A stretch of DNA of 64,000 nucleotides. Origin: Candidatus Dechloromonas phosphoritropha (GTDB lineage: Bacteria > Pseudomonadota > Gammaproteobacteria > Burkholderiales > Rhodocyclaceae). The notes beneath the pieces are model-generated. The model was not told the origin of the DNA, did not search any database, and saw only the letters and a list, made by a program, of their open reading frames with translations. Position 1 is the stretch's first letter, and every line of letters begins with the position of its first letter. Location: NCBI GenBank assembly GCA_016722705.1, contig JADKGN010000004.1, positions 1,736,001 to 1,800,000 on the forward strand, given 5' to 3'. The position numbers and the translations under genes were made by a program. Shown piece by piece: positions 18,221 to 31,331 of the stretch.

Positions 18221-18751
18221 GTGGTGAACAATTGCAGCAATATCTACCTCGTTGGCCTGATGGGAGCCGGCAAGACGACCATCGGCCGGCAACTGGCCAG
18301 GCGGCTTGGCTGGCGGTTTCATGACTCCGACCATGAAATCGTCGAGCGCACCGGGGTTTCCATTCCGACCATTTTCGAAATCGAGGGCGAGGAAGGCTTC
18401 CGCCGTCGCGAAGCGCAGACGATCGGCGAACTGACTTCAGGGTCGGCAAGCGTTGTCGCCACCGGCGGCGGCGTGGTGATTGATCCGGAGAACCGGAAGC
18501 GCTTGCGTGATACGGGGTGGGTCGTCTATTTGAACGTCCCGCCGGCCATCCTGTTCGAACGCACCCGCCACGACCGAAATCGCCCGTTACTGCGTGTCCC
18601 TGACCCTTTGAGCAAGCTGGAGGAACTTCATGCCCTCCGCGACCCTCTGTACCGGGAAGCCGCTCATGTTGTCGTCGACGGATCACACCTCGTCGCCGCC
18701 GGCGTCGTCCAGTACCTGCTCCGGGAATTTCACCGCCAATGCAAGCCATGA
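18221..18751 (+). CDS. aroK: Shikimate kinase
   Basis: A 176-residue P-loop kinase that phosphorylates shikimate at O-3 in the chorismate pathway. Walker A is LMGAGKTTIGRQLA, shikimate-binding residues are in FHDSDHEIVERTG and the GEEGFRRREAQ segment, and ATGGGVV is the family central motif; NRPLLRV gives the lid arginine. The start is GTG (18221, or a second GTG at 18224). aroB begins at its stop, so the two are coupled. Confidence 0.94.
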   Translation: MVNNCSNIYLVGLMGAGKTTIGRQLARRLGWRFHDSDHEIVERTGVSIPTIFEIEGEEGFRRREAQTIGELTSGSASVVATGGGVVIDPENRKRLRDTGWVVYLNVPPAILFERTRHDRNRPLLRVPDPLSKLEELHALRDPLYREAAHVVVDGSHLVAAGVVQYLLREFHRQCKP

Positions 18752-19833
18752 TCCAGACCCTGAAAGTGGAACTCGCCGAACGTTCCTATCTCATCCACAT
18801 CGGTAGTGGATTGCTGTCACGCCCGGAATTGCTGACGCCCCATCTGGCCCAGAAGAAGGCGGTCGTCGTTACCAATACGACGGTTGCGCCGCTCTATCTC
18901 GAACTGTTGCGGTCGACGCTGAAAAAGGGCGGAATTTCTGCCCTGCCCGTAATCCTTCCGGATGGTGAGAAATACAAGACCTGGGAAACGCTCAATCTCA
19001 TTTTCGACGCGCTGATTGGCGGCCACTGCGAACGCAATGCCACGCTGATCGCTCTCGGCGGCGGCGTCATCGGTGACATGGGCGGCTTTGCCGCGGCTTG
19101 CTACCAGCGGGGTATGCCCTTCATACAAATCCCGACGACGCTGCTTTCCCAGGTTGACTCGTCGGTGGGCGGTAAAACCGCAATCAACCATCCGCGGGGC
19201 AAGAACATGATCGGTGCCTTCTACCAGCCCAAAGTCGTCCTGGCCGATATTTCGACCCTCGAAACCTTGCCCGACAGGGAACTCAAGGCGGGTCTCGCCG
19301 AAGTCATCAAATACGGGTTGATTCGTGATCCCGATTTCTTTGTCTGGCTGGAAGCGAACCTCGACAAGTTGCTGGCGCGGGACCAGGAGGCGCTGGCTTT
19401 CGCCGTTCGTCGCTCCTGTTTCAACAAGGCCGAGGTCGTGGCGGCGGACGAGCGCGAAGCGGGGGAGCGCGCCTTGCTCAATCTCGGTCACACCTTCGGA
19501 CACGCGATCGAGACTGGTCTCGGCTACGGCAAATGGCTACATGGCGAAGCGGTCGCCTCTGGCACACTTATTGCTTCCGAGCTATCGAGGCGGTTGGGCT
19601 GGCTTGCGGCTCAGTCCGTGCAGCGCATCGAGTCACTTTATCAGCGGGCCGGATTGCCATCCCATGGAGCACCGCTGGGTGCGGCGCGCTATATCGAGTT
19701 GATGCGGCACGACAAGAAGGTCCGCGACGGCAGTCTGCGTCTGGTCCTGTTGAAGGAGATTGGCATGGCTGTCCTTGCGGAAGGCCTTGATGAAGCGACG
19801 ATAGGTGCTGCCATCGAAGCGCGATGCACCTGA
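18748..19833 (+). CDS. aroB: 3-dehydroquinate synthase
   Basis: AroB converts DAHP to 3-dehydroquinate with NAD+ and a divalent metal, the second chorismate-pathway step. Signatures are DGEKYKTWETLN, the NAD-binding GGGVIGDMGGFAAACYQRG, IPTTLLSQVDSSVGGKTAIN and the metal ligands in NLGHTFGHAIE and HGEAV. I take the ATG at 18748, which overlaps the aroK stop as ATGA and gives MIQTLKVELAERSY, matching the usual N-terminus; an in-frame ATG at 18739 is the alternative. 361 residues, normal length. Confidence 0.94.
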   Translation: MIQTLKVELAERSYLIHIGSGLLSRPELLTPHLAQKKAVVVTNTTVAPLYLELLRSTLKKGGISALPVILPDGEKYKTWETLNLIFDALIGGHCERNATLIALGGGVIGDMGGFAAACYQRGMPFIQIPTTLLSQVDSSVGGKTAINHPRGKNMIGAFYQPKVVLADISTLETLPDRELKAGLAEVIKYGLIRDPDFFVWLEANLDKLLARDQEALAFAVRRSCFNKAEVVAADEREAGERALLNLGHTFGHAIETGLGYGKWLHGEAVASGTLIASELSRRLGWLAAQSVQRIESLYQRAGLPSHGAPLGAARYIELMRHDKKVRDGSLRLVLLKEIGMAVLAEGLDEATIGAAIEARCT

Positions 19834-20014
19834 AAGGGGATCGCAGAAGGGCAGACGAACCGCGTTGGTGCATCGCAGCATCTTGAATCAACGGGGTATT
19901 GGCGGTATATTCCAAAGTTGTCCGAATATCCTGCGAGCTGCCTGGCACATTGGAGGTAAGACCGCCCGCCTTGGGCGGCTGTATTCTTTGATCGAGTTTT
20001 AGAGGATTAACGTG

Positions 20015-24648
<4,634 letters not shown>

Positions 24649-24649
<1 letters not shown>

Positions 24650-26115
24650 TGGGCAAGCCGACTGGATTCATGGAATTTGAACGTCTTTCCGAGGCTTATG
24701 AGCCGGTCGAAAAGCGCCTGAAGAACTACAAGGAATTCGTCCATACCCTGTCCGACGAAGAAGCCAAGATTCAGGGCGCGCGCTGCATGGACTGCGGTAT
24801 TCCGTTCTGCAACAGTGGTTGTCCGGTGAATAACATCATCCCGGACTGGAACGATCTGGTTTACCAGGGCAACTGGCAACAGGCGCTGGAAGTGCTGCAT
24901 TCGACCAACAATTTCCCGGATTTTACCGGTCGCATCTGCCCGGCCCCCTGCGAGGCCGCTTGCACGCTGGGCATCAACGCGGCGCCGGTGGGCATCAAGT
25001 CGATTGAGCATTTCATCATCGACAAAGGCTGGGAAATGGGCTGGGTCGTTCCACAGCCGCCAACAAGCAAGACCAATAAGAAGGTGGCCGTCGTCGGTTC
25101 CGGACCGGCCGGTCTGGCCGCCGCCCAGCAACTGGCGCGGGTCGGTCATGACGTGACGGTGTTCGAGAAGAGCGACCGTCTCGGTGGCCTGCTGACCTAT
25201 GGCATTCCCGACTTCAAGATGGAAAAATCGGTTGTCGACCGCCGGGTCGCGCAGATGGAAGCCGAAGGCGTCACCTTCAAGACCGGAGTGATCGTCGGCA
25301 GCAAGGAATTGCCGGCTAATATCAATAACGACGCCACCGAATTCCTCTCTGCCGAGCAGTTGACCGCAACATTCGACGCCGTGATTCTCGCCGCCGGTTC
25401 CGAAGTGCCGCGTGATCTGCCGGTGCCGGGACGCGAATTGAAGGGCATCTACGCCGCGCTCGAATTCCTGATTCCGCAAAACAAGGAAGTCCACCAGGGC
25501 AAGGCCAATCCGATCAACGTCAAGGGCAAGCACGTCATCGTCATCGGCGGCGGTGATACCGGCTCCGACTGCGTTGGTACATCGAACCGTCACGGCGCTG
25601 CCTCGGTCACCCAGTTCGAACTGATGCCGATGCCGCCGGAACAGGAAAACAAGGAGCTGACCTGGCCGTACTGGCCCTACAAGCTGCGCACCTCGTCGTC
25701 GCACGACGAAGGCTGCACCCGTGACTTTGCCGTGGCGACCAAAGGTTTCGTCGATGACGGCAAGGGCAATGTCAAGGCCTTGAAAGCCATTCACCTTGAA
25801 TGGAAGGACGGCAAGATGAGCGAGGTCGCCGGTTCAGAATTTGAACTGCCTTGCGACAATGCCTTTCTGGCCATGGGCTTCACCAATCCGGTCGGCTCCC
25901 TGCTTGATGCCTTCGGTGTCGACAAGGATGCGCGTAACAATGCCAAGGCCACGACGGATGACGAAGGCTGCTACGCGACCAACGTGCCCAAGGTCTATGC
26001 CGCCGGCGACGTGCGACGCGGTCAGTCGTTGGTCGTCTGGGCGATCCGCGAAGGGCGTCAGGCCGCGCGTGAAGTCGATGCTTTCCTGATGGCCAGCTCG
26101 ACGCTGCCCCGGTAG
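24649..26115 (+). CDS. gltD: Glutamate synthase (NADPH) small chain
   Basis: The 488-residue FAD-containing beta subunit passes electrons from NADPH to GltB. The N-terminus carries the two low-potential 4Fe-4S cysteine sets (CMDCGIPFCNSGCPVNN and CPAPCEAACTLG), then the FAD-binding VAVVGSGPAGLAAAQQL near residue 147 and the NADPH-binding VIVIGGGDTGSDCVGTS near 298, ending with the AAGDVRRGQSLVVWAI flavin motif. Its ATG shares the final A of the gltB stop TAA, so the pair is translationally coupled. Confidence 0.96.
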
Positions 26116-26185
26116 GAGCGGGAGCATCATGCGATAATGCAGAGGCGGCCCAAGCGGTCGCCTTCGTCATTTCCGGAGTCCAATA

Positions 26186-27559
26186 ATGGCTGAAACGCCT
26201 CTACAAGTGGTCATCCTTGCCGCCGGCCAGGGCAAGCGCATGCATTCCAATCTGCCCAAGGTCCTGCATCCCGTGGCTGGCAAGCCCCTGGTGCGGCATG
26301 TCATCGACACCGCGCGTTCGCTGGCCCCGGCTAAACTGGTCGTGGTTTTCGGACATGGCGGTGAAGCGGTGCGGTCGACCGTCGATGGTGACGATATTTC
26401 CTGGGCTCTCCAGGAGCCACAGCTCGGTACCGGGCACGCGGTTGCCCAGGCGCTGCCAGCCCTTGCCGGTGAGGGCCGGACGCTGGTTCTCTATGGCGAC
26501 GTGCCACTGACCAGGGCCTCAACCCTCAAGCGCCTGTTGCATGCCGGCCGGGACGGCTTGTCGATCCTGACGATGGAACTGGCCGACCCCGCGGGATATG
26601 GCCGCATCGTCCGCGATGCCGCGGGCAATGTCCGGCGCATCGTCGAGGAGAAAGACGCGACACCCGAGGAAAAGACGATCTGCGAGGTCAATACCGGCAT
26701 CATGGCGATTCCCTCTTCCCGCCTCGAGGATTGGCTTGGCCGGCTGTCGAACAGAAATGCGCAGGGCGAGTATTACCTGACCGATATCGTCGCGCTTGCA
26801 GTCGCCGAAGGGTTGCCGGTGCGCACCGCTCACCCCGATAAGGAATGGGAAGTGCTGGGAGTCAATAGCAAGGTGCAGTTGGCCGAACTGGAGCGCGTGC
26901 AGCAGCGCAATCTGGCCGATGCCATGCTGGTCGCTGGGGTGCGTCTCGCCGACCCGGAGCGCATCGACGTGCGCGGTGAACTCACTTGCGGGCGCGATGT
27001 CTTCATCGATGTCGGTTGTGTCTTCGAGGGCAGGGTTGAGCTTGCTGACGCCGTCGAGGTTGGCCCCTATTGCGTGCTTAACAATGTCACGGTCGGCGCC
27101 GGCGCGCGGATCGCGGCCTTCTGTCACTTCGACGATGCGGTGATCGGGCCTGACGCGGTGGTCGGCCCCTTCGCCCGCTTGCGCCCGGGAGCCGAACTCG
27201 GGCCCGAGGTGCATATCGGCAATTTTGTCGAGGTCAAGAAGAGCAGGATCGCCGCCCGCTCCAAGGCCAATCACCTGGCCTATATCGGCGACGCCGATAT
27301 AGGCGAGCGGGTAAATGTCGGTGCCGGCACCATCGTCTGCAACTATGATGGGGCCAACAAGTACAGGACGATCATCGAAGACGACGTGTTCATCGGTTCC
27401 GACACGCAGCTTGTCGCGCCGGTGACGGTCGGACGCGGGGCGACGCTGGGGGCGGGAACGACGTTGACAAGGGACGCCCCGCCCGACGCCTTGACCATCT
27501 CGCGTGCCCGCCAGACAACGGTGTTGGGCTGGACGCGCCCGAAAAAGGCCCAGGAGTGA
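26186..27559 (+). CDS. glmU: Bifunctional N-acetylglucosamine-1-phosphate uridyltransferase / glucosamine-1-phosphate acetyltransferase
   Basis: GlmU makes UDP-GlcNAc for peptidoglycan and lipopolysaccharide. The N-terminal pyrophosphorylase shows LAAGQGKRMHSNLPKVLH, LGTGHAVAQALP and YGDVPL; the C-terminal left-handed beta-helix acetyltransferase shows hexapeptide repeats, FARLRPGAELGPEVHIGNFVE, KANHLAYIGDADIGERVNVG and CNYDGANKYRT. 457 residues is the normal length. Start supported by GGAG upstream. Confidence 0.95.
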   Translation: MAETPLQVVILAAGQGKRMHSNLPKVLHPVAGKPLVRHVIDTARSLAPAKLVVVFGHGGEAVRSTVDGDDISWALQEPQLGTGHAVAQALPALAGEGRTLVLYGDVPLTRASTLKRLLHAGRDGLSILTMELADPAGYGRIVRDAAGNVRRIVEEKDATPEEKTICEVNTGIMAIPSSRLEDWLGRLSNRNAQGEYYLTDIVALAVAEGLPVRTAHPDKEWEVLGVNSKVQLAELERVQQRNLADAMLVAGVRLADPERIDVRGELTCGRDVFIDVGCVFEGRVELADAVEVGPYCVLNNVTVGAGARIAAFCHFDDAVIGPDAVVGPFARLRPGAELGPEVHIGNFVEVKKSRIAARSKANHLAYIGDADIGERVNVGAGTIVCNYDGANKYRTIIEDDVFIGSDTQLVAPVTVGRGATLGAGTTLTRDAPPDALTISRARQTTVLGWTRPKKAQE

Positions 27560-27627
27560 TGTTTATGACCGCCTGGACACTGGCGTAAAATACTCGGCTG
27601 AATTTCTACAAGCTCAGGGAGAGCAGG

Positions 27628-29679
27628 ATGTCCAAATACAATACCGAGGCGATTCGTGCCATGGCCCTGGTCGGCCATGGTGCATCCGGAAAAACCAGTC
27701 TGGCCGAGGCCATGCTGTTCGCGACCGGGACAATTCCGGCCAAGGGCAGTGTCGAGAGAGGCAGCACCGTCTGCGACTTCGATGCCCAGGAAAAGGAGGT
27801 CGGCCACTCGTTGAACTCGGCCATCGTCAATTTCGCCCACGAAGGCACGCACATTCACTTGATCGACACGCCGGGCTATCCGGATTTTTCGGGACAGTCG
27901 ATCGCCGCGCTGGCCGGTGTCGATACCGCACTGATCGTTATCAACGCGCAAAACGGTGTCGAGCTGATGACCGAGCGCATGATGCGCCATGCCGGCGACC
28001 GCAAGCTGTGCCGGATGATCGTCATCAACAAGATCGACGCCGACAATCTCGATCTGCCCGGGCTGGTGGCCGACATCCGCGAGCGCTTCGGCAAGCAGTG
28101 CATGCTGCTCGACCTGCCGGCGCATGACGCGGCGGATGTCGTCGAGGTGCTCGAGCACGATGCCGGCGACGCCGATTTCGCGTCGGTCGCCGCGGCCCAC
28201 CGGGCGCTCATCGACCAGATCGTCGAGGAAGACGAAGACCTGCTCGCCCAGTATCTCGAGGACGGCGCCGACCCCAGTGCGGCGGCCTTGCACGCGCCGT
28301 TCGAAAAGGCGTTGCGCGAAGGCCACCTGATTCCCATCCTGTTCACCTCGGCGAAGACCGGCGCCGGCATCAAGGAACTGCTGCACGTCCTTGCTTCTCT
28401 GGCACCCAATCCGGCCGAAGTCAATCCGCCGCCATTCTACAAGGGCGAACCGGGTATGGCGGCAGAAGCGTTCCACGCAGAACCCGATGCCGGCAAGCAT
28501 GTTCTGGCGCACGTCTTCAAGGTTGTCGCCGACCCGTATCTGGGCAAGATTGGCGTCTTCCGCGTCCATCAGGGCACGATGAAGAAGGACATGCAACTGT
28601 TCGTCGGTGACGGCAAGCGCCCGTTCAAGGTTGGCCACCTCTACCAGTTGCAGGGCAAGGATCCGCTGGAGGTCGACGAGCTGCTGCCCGGCGACATCGG
28701 CGCTGTCGCCAAGGTCGACGAGATCGAGTTCGACTGCGTCCTGCACGACTCTCACGATGAAGACCAGATCCACCTCGTGCCGCTCGAGTTTCCCAGGCCG
28801 ATGTCGGGACTCGCGGTCGAAACCAGGAAGAAGGGCGACGAGCAAAGGCTGTTCGACATCCTCGGCAAGCTCGCGGTGGAGGACCCGACCTTCGTCGTCG
28901 AGCGCCACCCGACCAGCAACGAAACCGTCATCCGCGGCCTCGGCGAAATCCATCTCAAGTCCAAGCTGGAAAAGATGGCCGCTCAGTACAAGCTGGAAGT
29001 CGATACCAAACCGCCGACGATTCCCTACCGTGAAACGATTACCGCGGGGGCCGAAGGGATCCACCGCCACAAGAAGCAGAGTGGCGGCGCCGGGCAGTTC
29101 GGTGAAGTACACCTGCGCGTCGAGCCCAGAGGTCGCGGCGAAGGCATCGAGTTCGTCGATGCGGTCAAGGGCGGCGTGATCCCAGGTGTTTTCATGGCGG
29201 CGGTAGAGAAAGGCGTGCTCCAGGGCCTTGAAGGCGGCGTGGTGGCGGGTTACGCGGTCGACGACCTGAAAGTGACTGTTTTCGACGGCAAGACCCACGC
29301 GGTCGATGGCAAGGAGGTTGCCTTTGTCACCGCTGGTCGCAAGGCGGTTATCGATGCGGTGCGCGCCGCGCGACCGATCGTCCTGGAGCCCATCGTCAGC
29401 GTCGAAATCATTGTGCCGGAAGCTTGTATCGGTGACCTGACTGGCGATCTCTCGAGCCGCCGTGGCCACATCACGGGCACGGACGGTCGCGGTCACGGGA
29501 TGTCCGCGATTACCGGCGAAGTACCCCTGGCCGAAATCAGCGACTACCAGTCACGCCTGAAGTCACTCACCGGCGGTCAGGGCAGCTACACCATCGAGTT
29601 CGCCCGCTATGCGGCCGTTCCGCCCAACGTGCAGCAACAGATGGCCGGCAAGTTCCAGTTGCGCGAAGACGACGAATAA
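27628..29679 (+). CDS. Elongation factor G-like translational GTPase (FusA2-type)
   Basis: A 683-residue EF-G-like GTPase of the group often annotated FusA2 or EF-G-like, distinct from the main EF-G. G motifs are GHGASGKTSLAEAM (G1, residues 15-28), DTPGYPDFSGQ (G3) and NKIDADN (G4). The GTPase domain is followed by the EF-Tu-like domain II (VFKVVADPYLGKIGVFRVHQG), domain III, domain IV (KKQSGGAGQFGEVHLRVEP) and domain V (ITGTDGRGHGMSAITGEVP). Paralogues of this type lack the full translocase activity of EF-G in the cases studied; role here is unknown. Single gene with its own terminator. Confidence 0.88.
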   Translation: MSKYNTEAIRAMALVGHGASGKTSLAEAMLFATGTIPAKGSVERGSTVCDFDAQEKEVGHSLNSAIVNFAHEGTHIHLIDTPGYPDFSGQSIAALAGVDTALIVINAQNGVELMTERMMRHAGDRKLCRMIVINKIDADNLDLPGLVADIRERFGKQCMLLDLPAHDAADVVEVLEHDAGDADFASVAAAHRALIDQIVEEDEDLLAQYLEDGADPSAAALHAPFEKALREGHLIPILFTSAKTGAGIKELLHVLASLAPNPAEVNPPPFYKGEPGMAAEAFHAEPDAGKHVLAHVFKVVADPYLGKIGVFRVHQGTMKKDMQLFVGDGKRPFKVGHLYQLQGKDPLEVDELLPGDIGAVAKVDEIEFDCVLHDSHDEDQIHLVPLEFPRPMSGLAVETRKKGDEQRLFDILGKLAVEDPTFVVERHPTSNETVIRGLGEIHLKSKLEKMAAQYKLEVDTKPPTIPYRETITAGAEGIHRHKKQSGGAGQFGEVHLRVEPRGRGEGIEFVDAVKGGVIPGVFMAAVEKGVLQGLEGGVVAGYAVDDLKVTVFDGKTHAVDGKEVAFVTAGRKAVIDAVRAARPIVLEPIVSVEIIVPEACIGDLTGDLSSRRGHITGTDGRGHGMSAITGEVPLAEISDYQSRLKSLTGGQGSYTIEFARYAAVPPNVQQQMAGKFQLREDDE

Positions 29680-29698
29680 GCGTCGCGCCAGGCAAACA

Positions 29699-29726
29699 AA
29701 AAGGCCGGAGTCATCCGGCCTTTTTT
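29699..29726 (+). terminator. Rho-independent terminator after the EF-G-like gene
   Basis: AAAAGGCCGG and CCGGCCTTTT form a 10-bp stem around a six-base loop and end in a run of six T residues. The symmetric A/T tails let it act on both strands, serving also the convergent small gene at 29770. Confidence 0.88.
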
Positions 29727-29769
29727 GCATCCATTCGTCGGGCGCGAATCGGCCCCGGCAACGGCTCGA

Positions 29770-30006
29770 TCACTTGCGGGCCTGATCGAAAGCGCCCCCG
29801 GCATTATCCGGGGCTTGCTCGTTTTCGGCCGCATCAAAGGAACGCGGACCGAAGTAAGTTGCCCACTGACTGTCGGTCACATCGACCTCTTCGGTCACCG
29901 GTATGCGCCGTTCAACCCCCTTGCGACGGTCGCGCCAACCGGGGGGCGGCCCCGCATCCTCGATGCGACGGTCCTCCGGCAACTTGCGCTTGTCCTTGCG
30001 GTTCAT
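29770..30006 (-). CDS. Small charged hypothetical protein (78 residues)
   Basis: Begins MNRKDKRKLPEDRRIED and is dominated by Arg, Lys, Asp and Glu in the first half (RDRRKGVERRIPVTEEVDV), then a short aromatic segment (SQWATYFGPRSF). No signal, membrane helix or known motif. A position just downstream of a bidirectional terminator and a typical codon pattern argue for a real but unidentified gene; the tail is low-complexity, so disorder is likely. Confidence 0.55.
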   Translation of the reverse strand: MNRKDKRKLPEDRRIEDAGPPPGWRDRRKGVERRIPVTEEVDVTDSQWATYFGPRSFDAAENEQAPDNAGGAFDQARK

Positions 30007-30121
30007 GACAGGCCAAACCTCCTCGGAGTATCAATCCTAGAACAGCAAAGGGTAGCGCATTTGTGCCAGTAACGGAAGGCCTGAACCCTGCGCTGCCACG
30101 GTGCCTGCCAGGGTCGGCGTG

Positions 30122-31190
30122 TCAGCTGTCGCCCGCCCAGCGCTTGCGATAATGGATGGGCGCCATGCCGGTCCACTCGACGAAGGCACGGTAAAACGCC
30201 GAAGGGTCGGCGTAGCCAAGGTCGGCGGCGATCTGGCTGACTGCATCGCGGGTCTTGGTCAGGCGGGCCAGTGCCATGTCGCGGCGCAGCGCATCCTTGA
30301 TGGCGCGGAAACTCGACCCTTCCTCGTCCAGGCGGCGGTGGATCGTGCGTGGCGACAGGTGCAGGCGGTCGCCGATGTCTTCAAGGCCTAGTGTGGCGGG
30401 CAGCGCGGCGCGCAGCAGGTCGCGGACGCGGATGACCATCTCGCGGTCACGCCGGTAGAGTGAGGTGATCTTGCCGGGTGCGCCGTCGAGGAAGCTGGCC
30501 AGTGCTGCCTCGTCGCGACGGATGGGCAGGTCGAGCAGGTTGGCGTTGAAGCTGGCGACGAGCGTGCCGCAGCCATCCGGCAGGGTCGGGGCGAAGCGGG
30601 AATTCTCGGTGAAGATCAGCGCGTAGTCGGCGGCATGAGCCGGGCGGCGGTAGGGAAAGATCACGCTGTCGAACGCCAGGCCGCGACCGGCAAGCCAGCA
30701 CGACAGACCGTGCAGCATCCGGAGCAGCCATTCGAAAGCGAAGACCCGGCCGCCGTCATCCGGATTGTCGGCCAGGCGCCGGCTCTCGCATATCAGCAGT
30801 TCTGCGTGTCCCTGGTGGCGCCCGACGGGCGATGGCCAGGTCGGGCAACACGATGCGCAGGAAGCGGGCGGCGCGGAGCAGCGCTTCAGCCAGTGTCCGT
30901 GCGCTGATGCAAGCCCGGCAGAGAAACTCGAAACTGCCGACGCGCAGCGGCTGTGAAAACAGCCCGAAGCCTTCGTCGTCGAGCAGGTGATTGATCCGGT
31001 TATAGAGCGCGGCATAGCGATCGACTGGAACCCGGCTGGCGGCATCTGCAATGTCAATGCCGGCCGCAGACAGCAGCGGCGTGGCATCGATTCCGTTGCG
31101 CGCCAATCCGGACAGCATGCCGTTCACAAAACTTATTGCAACAGTGGCTTGTGCTTTTTCAGTCGGGCTGCGGATGGTGCGCGGAGGCAT
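30122..31190 (-). pseudogene. AraC-family transcriptional regulator, frameshifted
   Basis: Two overlapping frames add up to one regulator of about 355 codons. The first (from 31190) encodes the N-terminal sensing domain of the PF12625-like type (ISFVNGMLSGLARNGIDATPLL, YAALYNRINHLLDDEGFGLF, LRIVLPDLAIARR). After about 30825 the other frame continues it (GHAELLICESRRLADNPDD) through to the DNA-binding end: LSPRTIHRRLDEEGSSFRAI, QIAADLGYADPSAFYRAFVEWTGMAP. One inserted or lost base near 30820-30835 explains the break; it could be genuine or a sequencing error. The gene is divergent from icmF and might have controlled it. Confidence 0.8.
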
Positions 31191-31202
31191 TTTCGGTGAT
31201 TT

Positions 31203-31230
31203 TTGACGGTCGACCGCAACAGCTTATCAT
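31203..31230 (+). promoter_or_regulatory. Candidate sigma70 promoter for icmF
   Basis: TTGACG at 31203-31208 and TATCAT at 31225-31230 are spaced 16 bases, in the gap between the divergent regulator and icmF. It would give a leader of roughly 95 bases. Pattern match only. Confidence 0.4.
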
Positions 31231-31331
31231 TTTGGCTGGATTTGCATTATGGGCGTCAATCCCGACAATTGCCACGTGAGGAAAGCGCAGTAATATGATG
31301 GACCTTTAACGTACTCAATGAGGCAGGCACC

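Noticed and set aside
27343..29496. 717-codon minus-strand open frame
   Set aside because: Shadow of the EF-G-like GTPase gene and the glmU end.
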